Shown: in pieces, positions 35,557 to 44,406 of the stretch
How positions within the stretch are numbered: position 1 is the stretch's first letter
How the letters are laid out: every line of letters begins with the position of its first letter
Assembly (NCBI RefSeq): GCF_000967655.1
Contig: NZ_JXYA01000045.1
Location: forward strand, 1 to 64,000
From: Pseudoalteromonas rubra
GTDB lineage: Bacteria > Pseudomonadota > Gammaproteobacteria > Enterobacterales > Alteromonadaceae
Direction of reading: 5' to 3'
Length of the DNA: 64,000 nucleotides
Program-made: the position numbers and the translations under genes
The notes under the pieces: model-generated
Database searches by the model: none
What the model was told of the DNA's origin: nothing
Seen by the model: only the letters and a program-made list of their open reading frames with translations

Positions 35557-38500
35557 ATATCAATGGCTTGTTAGAGCTTTGCGCCGATTCGGGGATTTTT
35601 TTGTACACAGAAAATGGTGAGCTTAATTTTGAAATGACGAGCGAGGTCTTCCCTGAAGAGCTCAAGAACAAAGTAATTGAAAATAAAAGTGCGATTATTG
35701 AATTTCTGAGTGATAAAGCGTCATACGAAAAAGAAGAAAACACCATAGCATCTGCGTATTTAAATGAACAGGGTGAGCATCCACTGGCGTATTCACAACA
35801 AAGGTTGTGGTTGATAGACCGCATATCTGGCAGCAGTGAGCAGTATAATTCCCCCAGTGTGACAAGGATAAAAGGGCAATTTGATCTTGTCGTTGCTGAG
35901 CAGGCTATTAATGCAATTATAGAGCGTCATTTACCCTTACGAGCTGTTTTTTCAGAAACAGAGGAAGGGGTTCATCAAACCTTCCAAAAAGAAGTGTCTT
36001 TTAAAATACAGACCGTAGATCTATCTAAGCTATCTCCATTAGAACAGGCTAATGAATTAAGCTCACAGGTAGAAAGTGAAACCCTGAAACCATTCAATTT
36101 AGGACAAGATTTATTGATAAGAGCTGTCTGGTTTCAAGTGGCAAGTGATGAAGGGTTATTAGTTTTTAACATACATCATATTGCTGCAGATGCCTGGTCA
36201 GTACCAATTCTTAATAGGGAGTTCATCCAGTTTTATTCTGAAATAAAAGAAGCAGGTATGCTCATAGCACCTAAGCTTGAGATTAACTATTTAGACTTTA
36301 TTTACTGGCAACAAAAGCAAGTATCTAATGGTCAGTTTGACTCTCAGCTGCAGTATTGGCAAAAGCAATTAAACGCTCTACCTTTGGAACATAGTTTAAA
36401 GTTTGATAGCGAAAGGCCTCCTCAAACTACCTTTTGTGGGGGAAGTGTGAGCTTTTCACTTGATGCGTTGCAAAGCGAGCTTTTTTGCCGTGTGGCGCAT
36501 GAGCATAATGTTTCTCACTTTATGCTGGCTCATGCTTTATTTTCTCTGTTCATCTCTATTAAAGGAGAAAGCGATGATATTGTTGTAGGTACTCCAGTAG
36601 CTAACCGATATCAACAAGGAGTCAATGATCTCATTGGATTCTTTACAAATACATTGGTGTTGCGAGTCAGTACCGAGAAAAATATACCATTTAGTCAATG
36701 GCTAAGTGAAATTAAGCATATAAATCTTGATGCGCAATCGAATCAAGATTTACCTTTTGATGTACTTGTTGATGAGCTAAACCCGGTTAGAAGTCCAAAC
36801 TACTCGCCGCTATTTCAGATTATGCTGACTTCAAATAGCACCGAAGAAAATGAGGCTAACCTTCCTGATTTAATATTTTCACCTGAGTCTTTAGATAACA
36901 AAACATCTAAGTTTGATTTGCTCCTGGACTTTAGAGAATCTCAAGGCTCAATTTCATTTAATTTTGAATACAATAGTACGCTTTTTGACGCTTCGACCAT
37001 TGCTTGTTATGCAGAGCAATTTAAATTGCTTTGCAATAAAGTATTAGAAAATACGGACAGTCCAATACATGCTTTCGATTTACTGTGTGATGGGGATAAG
37101 TCTTTTCTCATTGATGACATGAATAATGTAAAGAAAAATCATGATGGCCAAAAGTTGATTCATCAATACTTTGAAGACTTTGCAGAAAAAGCACCACACA
37201 GGCTTGCGTTACAATATTTAGAGAACAAATATTCGTATCAAGAGATCAATCACAGAGCGAATAAGCTTGCCCATTTTTTAAAATCAAAAGGAGCTGCGCC
37301 GGATAAAATAGTTGGTTTGTTGCTGGACAGGCGAGTTGATACAGTTGTAAGCATCCTTGCAGTGTTAAAGACTGGTGCAGCCTATACACCGCTGGATGTT
37401 AATTTACCCAGTGAGCGTATTGCGTACATGATTGAAGATAGCAGCGCATCTTTGGTTATCTCTGCGTCTAAATTTACTGCCCATGCCTATCTTAACAATG
37501 TTGATTTGGTCATATTAGACAATGTGGACTGTGCGCGAGAGATTAGTCTGTGCTCATGCCAAAATATCGAACCGACTCAGCCTCTAGACATCCACAGTCC
37601 GGTGGTCATGATTTATACATCAGGCTCTACAGGTAGACCAAAAGGGGTAACTGAATCTCATATTGCCATCACTAATCTGGTTCTAGGCCAATTTCAGGGA
37701 AGTGAAGCTGGTTCTATACCAAGAACCATGATGTTCGCACCTTTTAGTTTTGATGCATCAGTTCATGAAATGGTGACAACTTGGCTTGATGGGGGGGCAT
37801 TGGTGCTTGCCGGCCAGCAGGTGAAGGACAATTTAATTGAACTGCCAGAGTTTATGGCCAGCAATGATATTAACCGGGCTTTTATTCCTCCTTCAGTAAT
37901 TAATCTTGTCTTTGATATCGCGTATGACAAGGGCGTAGACTTGTCTGCTTTTAAGTTTGCCGTTGTCGCTGGTGAAGTGCTGAAAATTGGTAACTCAACG
38001 CGCCGCTTTCTGATTGAGCATCCTGATTTTGAGTTATGGAATCATTACGGGCCATCCGAGACTCATGTTCTGACAGAGTACAGAGTTAAAAATCAAGATA
38101 ATGAAGAAATGCCACCCATCGGAAAAATGATCCCAAATATGAATGGATACATTTTAGACAGGCATGGACGTTTAGTGCCCTTTGGTGAACCTGGTATCCT
38201 TTTTGTTAGCGGTCCAGCCGTTGGGCCTGGATATCACATGAACCCGGAAATTACACGTCAAAGGTATATCGATAACCCTTTTAAGACAGAAGATGGGTTT
38301 AATACGCTTTATAACACGGGAGACAGAGTTCGTTACAACAAGCAAGGCGATATGCTTTTTCTTGGCCGTGCTGATAGTCAACTTAAAATTCGCGGTCTAA
38401 GAATTGAGCCTTCCGAAATCGAATACCAGTTACAGAGTATGAGCACCGTGAGCAAGGCGGTGGTAACGGATAAAGAGCTGGATTCAGGTGAAAAAGTACT

Positions 38501-39002
38501 GATTGCATTTGTTCAGCTAAATGCAGATGAACGAGAAACTAAAGTCGAAAATGACAGTATTGATGCCTGTTTTGACCATCTTAAAAATACTCTGCCATCT
38601 TATATGATCCCAAATCGGATTAGTGTGGTGGAACACTGGCCACTCAACAATAATGGAAAAATTGACAGGCAAAAACTACGAGATATTCATCAATCAACGG
38701 AGGTTAATGAGGCTCTAGTTACTGAAACAGAAAATAAGTTGGCCTCATTGTGGAGCCGTCTATTATCTTTGCCTGTTGAATCTCTAGGAGGGACATCTGA
38801 CTTTTTCGCTATAGGAGGCAATTCTTTATTGGCAGTACGTTTGCTGTCAGCAATACAGGAGTGCTTTTCAATTGAAACAAATGTTCAGATTATATTTAGT
38901 TGCCCAAAATTGAAAGATTTAGCTGCCCATATTGAAGTACTAATGGCCTACCAGTCAGAGTCAATAAATGCAGAAGATGTACAAAGTGAGGGGTGGCTAT
39001 GA
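35553..39002 (+). CDS. NRPS with TubC-type docking domain, C-A-T (substrate unassigned)
   Basis: 1149 aa. The N-terminal docking domain (MNINGLLELCADSGIFLYTE, then NGELNFEMTSEVFPEELK) is strongly acidic, ten acidic to three basic residues in the first 50, which complements the basic tail of the upstream protein. C domain HHIAADA (208-214). A domain with YTSGSTGRPKG from 688 and specificity residues D-A-H-F-V-A-H-V-L-K, which match no code I know. T domain serine S1091 in GGNSL. The tail INAEDVQSEGWL is acidic. The A-domain text NHYGPSETHV differs from its neighbours' NAYGPTETT or NMYGTTETT, so it has a separate origin or substrate class. Confidence 0.92.
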   Translation: MNINGLLELCADSGIFLYTENGELNFEMTSEVFPEELKNKVIENKSAIIEFLSDKASYEKEENTIASAYLNEQGEHPLAYSQQRLWLIDRISGSSEQYNSPSVTRIKGQFDLVVAEQAINAIIERHLPLRAVFSETEEGVHQTFQKEVSFKIQTVDLSKLSPLEQANELSSQVESETLKPFNLGQDLLIRAVWFQVASDEGLLVFNIHHIAADAWSVPILNREFIQFYSEIKEAGMLIAPKLEINYLDFIYWQQKQVSNGQFDSQLQYWQKQLNALPLEHSLKFDSERPPQTTFCGGSVSFSLDALQSELFCRVAHEHNVSHFMLAHALFSLFISIKGESDDIVVGTPVANRYQQGVNDLIGFFTNTLVLRVSTEKNIPFSQWLSEIKHINLDAQSNQDLPFDVLVDELNPVRSPNYSPLFQIMLTSNSTEENEANLPDLIFSPESLDNKTSKFDLLLDFRESQGSISFNFEYNSTLFDASTIACYAEQFKLLCNKVLENTDSPIHAFDLLCDGDKSFLIDDMNNVKKNHDGQKLIHQYFEDFAEKAPHRLALQYLENKYSYQEINHRANKLAHFLKSKGAAPDKIVGLLLDRRVDTVVSILAVLKTGAAYTPLDVNLPSERIAYMIEDSSASLVISASKFTAHAYLNNVDLVILDNVDCAREISLCSCQNIEPTQPLDIHSPVVMIYTSGSTGRPKGVTESHIAITNLVLGQFQGSEAGSIPRTMMFAPFSFDASVHEMVTTWLDGGALVLAGQQVKDNLIELPEFMASNDINRAFIPPSVINLVFDIAYDKGVDLSAFKFAVVAGEVLKIGNSTRRFLIEHPDFELWNHYGPSETHVLTEYRVKNQDNEEMPPIGKMIPNMNGYILDRHGRLVPFGEPGILFVSGPAVGPGYHMNPEITRQRYIDNPFKTEDGFNTLYNTGDRVRYNKQGDMLFLGRADSQLKIRGLRIEPSEIEYQLQSMSTVSKAVVTDKELDSGEKVLIAFVQLNADERETKVENDSIDACFDHLKNTLPSYMIPNRISVVEHWPLNNNGKIDRQKLRDIHQSTEVNEALVTETENKLASLWSRLLSLPVESLGGTSDFFAIGGNSLLAVRLLSAIQECFSIETNVQIIFSCPKLKDLAAHIEVLMAYQSESINAEDVQSEGWL

Positions 39003-42000
39003 GTGCGGCAAGTATTGTACTAGAGTCTTTAAAAGCAGGTGTTCACCTATTCTCTGACGGGAATAAGCTTGGTTTTAAATTAGTTAATGGGCATTTCCCT
39101 GATGAGCTAAAGTCTAAGATTATAAGTAACAAAGCTCAAATCCTGGAATACCTGAAGCAGTGTGATGCTAATGATAGCTCGTCATTTCCTATGGGTGAAA
39201 TAAACAAAAGAGCCGCGAATAACGGCGATGTTTTCCCTGCATCGTTTGCTCAGAAGCGCTTATACTTCATTAATCAGTTGAGTGCAGGAAATGAATATAA
39301 CTCAATAGATTTGTTTAGAATCAAAGGTGATTTTGATTTAGCGCACTGCGAGCTGGCCTTTGTCAGGTTGATCGAACGCCACCTCCCGTTAAGGACAGTG
39401 TACTTTGAGGATGAATTTGGAGTACAACAACGGGTTTTAAATAGCGTTTCTTTTAAGTTAGAAAAAGCAAATATCAAGTCAGATGAGTTAGCTGCTGAAA
39501 GGTCAGAGATACAACAAGCTGCACAAGAGCTGTTAAATATTGCCTTCGATCTCAAAGCGGACTTGCCAATTAGAGTAAAAGTCTTAGTAAGAAGTAACTC
39601 TGAACATATTTTACTACTCTCACAGCACCACATTGCAACGGATGGATGGTCAAACAAAATTCTGTTACAAGAGTGGCAGCAGGTTTATCAGCAGATTTGT
39701 GCGGGTGAAAAATCACATTTACCACCGCTGGACATTGATTATATTGATTACACATTATGGCAAAAAGCGTTATTTGATGATGGTAAAGCGGCAAAGCAAA
39801 TTGAGTATTGGCGAGCGCATTTGAGTGGAATGCCGACGCTGCATAAAGTGGCCACAGATCACCCTCGACCTAAGTCTCCTACACACGCCGGAGCAAACCA
39901 CAGTTTTAGGCTTGAAAGTAAGGAATATCAGCAGCTCCAAGCGTTAGCCAAAAAATACAACGTAACAACTTTTATGTTGTTACATGCAGTCTTTAGTGTG
40001 CTTTTGTATAGAGTGTCTGCACATGATGATATTGTAATTGGTACACCGGTTGCCAATCGACGTAATCGTTCTTTGGAAGGGTTAATAGGACTATTTGTTA
40101 ATACTTTAGTGTTGAGACTTCGGTGTGAAGCTGACATGTGTTTCAACGACTTTTTGAGTGAAACAAAAAGGGTTATTTTAGATGCCTTGGCAAATCAAGA
40201 TGTACCATTTGAGCATCTTGTTGAGATTATTAATCCTCCAAGGAGCTTAAGTTATAGTCCTTTAGTGCAAATAGTATTTACGTTAAGTCAAGCTGAGTTA
40301 GCGCAACAATCGGCTGGTCCTTTGACTGTAGAGCCGATTAAGCCTGAATGCTCAAGAGCAAAGTTCGACCTAAACTTGAATGCGATAGAGTACAGAGACG
40401 CTATTGAATTTAACTTTCAGTATAGTACTGAGCTTTTTTCTGCAGCTTCAATTGAATCTCTTTCCAGTCAGTTTGTAACATTAATCGACTCAATATGTAT
40501 TGAGCCAACCACACCGCTCAGTCAATTAAACTTACTACCAGGCGGGACTGAACAGGCTTTACTTAAAAGTGTGGTTAGTCGTTATCAAAATTACCCTGCT
40601 GTTGATTGTTTGGATAATATTTTTTCTCGAACGGCTGCTCAATTTCCACAACGTATCGCGCTGAGTTGTGGTGCAGTTGATTTGACCTATAAAGAACTGG
40701 ATGAGAAAAGTAACCAGCTAGCACACTACCTTGTTTCTCAGGGGATAAGCCATAATGATAAGGTAGGTATTTGTTTACCCAGAAGCCATAATACACTTGT
40801 TGCTATCTTAGCCATTTTGAAGGTGGGTGCCATCTACGTACCACTGGACCCAGCAAACCCCGAATCAAGGCTTTCTTATATCGCTGTTGATAGTCAGGTT
40901 AGCAGTGTGATCACCTCTGCTGATACACCCAATTTGAACCTTTTCGATCACAATATGCTAATTTGCATCGGCTCACTGGCGCTAGAGGAGTTGCCAGTCA
41001 CTAAACCCAATATAGAAGCTAAGAGAGCAGTGTCAGATCCTGCCTATATCATTTATACATCGGGCTCTACAGGGAAGCCCAAAGGTGTTGTCGTGAGCCA
41101 TGGCAACGTTGAACGTTTGTTCTATTCAGTCGAGGACAAGTTTGATTTTACCGAACGAGATGTTTGGACCATGTTCCACTCTTACGCTTTTGACTTCTCA
41201 GTGTGGGAAATGTGGGGCGCGTTTTTTTATGGTGGCAAGCTCGTTGTGGTCGATGAGCAGCAATCGCGTGATCCTGAAACATTCTATGAGTTAGTTGCTT
41301 TGCATAAAGTAACTGTTTTAAGTCAAACTCCCAGCGCATTTATAGGGTTTGACACCATAGATAGAGAGCAGGCTCAAAATCTGTCGCTGAGGTACGTTAT
41401 TTTTGGCGGAGAAGCCTTGCAACTATCCAGTCTAAAAGGGTGGTACACACGTCACCCGGATGACTATCCCGCCATTGTTAATATGTATGGCACGACCGAG
41501 ACCACAGTCCATGCGACATATCGAAAGCTTGAAAAGCAAGACGTTGAACAAAATCGAGGTAGCTTGATTGGTGAAAGCTTATCTGATCTGACGATTTATA
41601 TCCTGGATACAGCAGGAAAGCTGGTGCCTAACGGGGTCGCGGGAGAGATGTACATTGGAGGTGCTGGTGTTAGCTATGGATACTATAATAAAGCCGAATT
41701 AACCTCAGAACGATTTATAAGCAATCCATATTTAGATGGAGATATACTCTACAAAACCGGAGATGGTGCAAGGGTGCTTTCTGATGGTGAAATTGAATAT
41801 TTAGGCAGGTTAGATAATCAAGTTCAAGTTCGAGGCTTTCGTGTAGAGCTTTCAGAAATAGAAAGAAAGATCCTGGAATTACCAAGTATTACTTCAGCAA
41901 TTGTAATATACCAGCAAGAGGAAAAAAGTTTAGTTGCGTACATAGTAAGCGAGGTAAATAAGCGTATTAATGAGGCGACATACATTGCTAATTTGAAGGC

Positions 42001-43729
42001 TGAGTTAGCAGTGGATTTGCCAAAATACATGATCCCTAACAGGTTTGTTGTTTTAGATAAGCTGCCGACTACCGTGAATGGTAAAATAGACAAAAATGCA
42101 CTCCCGAATGTCACTAGTGCGCTTTCAGACAAGGTTATTGTGGAGCCCAGAAACCACATTGAAGAAGAGTTAGTAGGTATTTGGTCTAAGGTACTCAAAA
42201 TAGAGCAAATATGTATTTATGATAATTACTTCACGCTCGGTGGGGACTCTATTAAGGTCTTGTCGTTAATTGCAGCCGCAAAAAATAGAGGTGTTTTTTT
42301 CTCGGTCCAAGATTTATATAACAATCAAACGGTTGAAAAGCTAGCAACTTTCATAGCAGATACCCGAAAAGATACGAGGTGTGATAGTGCCTCTGTGCCT
42401 GACACAAAACCAGCACAACACTACCTGGCTAATCTTTCAGGCCTTGAGAAAAGTAGTGTAGAAGATGCATTCCCAACCACGGTAATGCAGCAGATAATGT
42501 TAAAACATCACGGTTTACATGAAAGTGTTGTCGGTGTTTATCTACCTCAAACTGTATTTGAAATAAGACGAAGTCATTTTTCAATAACAGACTTTCGTGA
42601 TGCGATAGAAACTTTGATTGGACAAATTCCAGCATTAAGAAGTACATTTGTAAAATGCAGCGAATATGGATACATCCAATTGGTTCATAGGCGCTTTAAC
42701 GTTAATTTTGATATCGAAGATATTAGTGGCTTAGCTGCGCATGAACAGAAAATTCGGGCAGAGGAGTTGCGAAATTTGCAGCTTAGTAAGCCATTTGAAA
42801 TTAATGATAGTTCAAACTCATTAATTAGATTTGTTGTTATTCGCTATAATGAGTCTCACCATGAAGTGATCGTGTCCTCGCACCACGCAATCGAAGATGG
42901 CTGGGGAATGGTTATTTTCTTCAATGAATTGATGAAGAATTATGGTGAGCTCGTTGCAAAAGTACATCCTCAGCCCTCGGTATTGGCGAACAACTCCTTT
43001 AAGGAGCATGTATACCTAGAGCAAGAAGCTATCAATAGTAAGGAAAAGCGACATTTCTGGCTTGATAAGCTAGCGAGTTTTGATACGCATAAACAGCTGA
43101 ATCTAAAGCCTCGTGGTGATCGTGAGGGATTGGATAAAGTTGAAGTAGCCTTTAAAGGCCACGATGTTAAGACGTTGGTGAATGTGGCTGCAGCGCATAA
43201 AGCTCAGGCGAAGACACTATTTCTGCAGTGTTTTATTAAGTCGTTGGTAGCGAAGTTCCATACACAACAGTTGTCTATTGATATGTTAACTTCTGGGCGC
43301 TCAGAACATTTGAGCAACCCGCTCAACAGTATGGGCTTATTTTGGAGCTTTTGCCCGTTTTTCTATAACTCAGAGCGCAATAGTGAGCAGCAGTTAGAGC
43401 AGCTTCAAATTGAGCTCAATGATATCACCACTCATGCTATTTTCCCTTATCAGCATGCACTTGCTGATGAGGCTGAGACTATCCAAAGTCAAATATCGTT
43501 TAAGTTTGTCCAATTTCATCATGCAAAAGATCATGAGGGCGCTCAAACGATTGCTGCTGAAGATCGTTTTCACTATCCGCTAAATCTATCAGTCGGACTA
43601 TCTAACTGTGAGCAGCTATCTAAATTAGAACTTACTTTCAATCAAGCTTATATAACCCAAGAACTTGCGAAAGACATATTAAAAGCAATGGAAAAAGAGC
43701 TAAAAAAAATAATTAAGGAATATAAATGA
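38999..43729 (+). CDS. Terminal NRPS, TubC-dock C-A-T-C (predicted Thr; terminal condensation domain)
   Basis: 1576 aa from ATG 38999, which forms an ATGA overlap; an in-frame GTG at 38993 would add two residues. TubC-like N-terminus; C domain HHIATDG (210-216); A domain TSGSTGKPKG from 687 with specificity residues D-F-W-S-I-G-M-V-H-K, nine of ten identical to the Thr code; T domain S1084 in GGDSI. After the carrier comes a second, more divergent condensation domain (about 1160-1576) with a complete SSHHAIEDGWG motif (H1295-H1296) instead of a thioesterase or reductase. By analogy with terminal C domains in Xenorhabdus/Photorhabdus rhabdopeptide synthetases, it may release the chain onto an amine or by cyclisation. 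This is inference. Confidence 0.92.
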   Translation: MSAASIVLESLKAGVHLFSDGNKLGFKLVNGHFPDELKSKIISNKAQILEYLKQCDANDSSSFPMGEINKRAANNGDVFPASFAQKRLYFINQLSAGNEYNSIDLFRIKGDFDLAHCELAFVRLIERHLPLRTVYFEDEFGVQQRVLNSVSFKLEKANIKSDELAAERSEIQQAAQELLNIAFDLKADLPIRVKVLVRSNSEHILLLSQHHIATDGWSNKILLQEWQQVYQQICAGEKSHLPPLDIDYIDYTLWQKALFDDGKAAKQIEYWRAHLSGMPTLHKVATDHPRPKSPTHAGANHSFRLESKEYQQLQALAKKYNVTTFMLLHAVFSVLLYRVSAHDDIVIGTPVANRRNRSLEGLIGLFVNTLVLRLRCEADMCFNDFLSETKRVILDALANQDVPFEHLVEIINPPRSLSYSPLVQIVFTLSQAELAQQSAGPLTVEPIKPECSRAKFDLNLNAIEYRDAIEFNFQYSTELFSAASIESLSSQFVTLIDSICIEPTTPLSQLNLLPGGTEQALLKSVVSRYQNYPAVDCLDNIFSRTAAQFPQRIALSCGAVDLTYKELDEKSNQLAHYLVSQGISHNDKVGICLPRSHNTLVAILAILKVGAIYVPLDPANPESRLSYIAVDSQVSSVITSADTPNLNLFDHNMLICIGSLALEELPVTKPNIEAKRAVSDPAYIIYTSGSTGKPKGVVVSHGNVERLFYSVEDKFDFTERDVWTMFHSYAFDFSVWEMWGAFFYGGKLVVVDEQQSRDPETFYELVALHKVTVLSQTPSAFIGFDTIDREQAQNLSLRYVIFGGEALQLSSLKGWYTRHPDDYPAIVNMYGTTETTVHATYRKLEKQDVEQNRGSLIGESLSDLTIYILDTAGKLVPNGVAGEMYIGGAGVSYGYYNKAELTSERFISNPYLDGDILYKTGDGARVLSDGEIEYLGRLDNQVQVRGFRVELSEIERKILELPSITSAIVIYQQEEKSLVAYIVSEVNKRINEATYIANLKAELAVDLPKYMIPNRFVVLDKLPTTVNGKIDKNALPNVTSALSDKVIVEPRNHIEEELVGIWSKVLKIEQICIYDNYFTLGGDSIKVLSLIAAAKNRGVFFSVQDLYNNQTVEKLATFIADTRKDTRCDSASVPDTKPAQHYLANLSGLEKSSVEDAFPTTVMQQIMLKHHGLHESVVGVYLPQTVFEIRRSHFSITDFRDAIETLIGQIPALRSTFVKCSEYGYIQLVHRRFNVNFDIEDISGLAAHEQKIRAEELRNLQLSKPFEINDSSNSLIRFVVIRYNESHHEVIVSSHHAIEDGWGMVIFFNELMKNYGELVAKVHPQPSVLANNSFKEHVYLEQEAINSKEKRHFWLDKLASFDTHKQLNLKPRGDREGLDKVEVAFKGHDVKTLVNVAAAHKAQAKTLFLQCFIKSLVAKFHTQQLSIDMLTSGRSEHLSNPLNSMGLFWSFCPFFYNSERNSEQQLEQLQIELNDITTHAIFPYQHALADEAETIQSQISFKFVQFHHAKDHEGAQTIAAEDRFHYPLNLSVGLSNCEQLSKLELTFNQAYITQELAKDILKAMEKELKKIIKEYK

Positions 43730-44328
43730 ACCAGAACAATAACTTTTATGACCCAATCGACTTTCCAAAATTTAAAGAGATCTTTGATAACTGGCGCTTG
43801 ATCTCCCAAGAGTTGGCTAACTTGGATGCACCCGTTATGGAAGTCAATAGAGTAGGCAAATCACATGTTGAGGTATACCAAGATATTCTTTCTCAAGTAA
43901 TGAGTGGGAAAGAGTATGGTTGGGTTAAAGGTTGGGATGATGAAAAAGAAAATAATAACTGGTTGCAACTTGCTCTTGTAATACATGATCAGAAAATGGA
44001 GTTTTTAAATGGCAAGCTAGATAAAACGATGGAGATGTTGGGGCGACTAAAAGGCATTAAAGTATGTGCTTTAGTAAAAATGAAGAGTCGCACTATACTT
44101 CACATGCATCAACATCCAGAGATTGACAGTGAAAACTTGCTGCAGTTGCATCTCACTTTGGATGCACCTGAAACGCAAAATTACAACTATCTCAATGTTA
44201 ATGGGGAGTTTCGTCAACACAAAGTCGGTGAGCCGATTATATTTAACGGCGCCAATGATCATTTCGCATTAAACGAATCGTTAGGTAACCGCACCATACT
44301 ATATATGGAATTCGCAAAAGAAGATTAA
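43726..44328 (+). CDS. Aspartyl/asparaginyl beta-hydroxylase family protein
   Basis: 200 aa. The C-terminal half matches the Asp_Arg_Hydrox fold: a His-rich HMHQHPEID (126-134), LLQLHLTLDAP, and NDHFALNESLGNRTILYMEF, in which H179 and R189 have the ligand and 2-oxoglutarate spacing expected. It probably beta-hydroxylates an amino acid, free or on a carrier protein. The ATG overlaps the terminal NRPS stop (ATGA), so it is translationally coupled to the assembly line; this ties it to the pathway more firmly than the two upstream oxygenases. Which residue it modifies is unknown. Confidence 0.83.
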   Translation: MNQNNNFYDPIDFPKFKEIFDNWRLISQELANLDAPVMEVNRVGKSHVEVYQDILSQVMSGKEYGWVKGWDDEKENNNWLQLALVIHDQKMEFLNGKLDKTMEMLGRLKGIKVCALVKMKSRTILHMHQHPEIDSENLLQLHLTLDAPETQNYNYLNVNGEFRQHKVGEPIIFNGANDHFALNESLGNRTILYMEFAKED

Positions 44329-44406
44329 AAAATAGTAACCTTGCGCTTACTGGTTTGAATGAATGTAGGTGCAAGGTTTCTTTTAGAAAAGGTGAATTCA
44401 CATATC

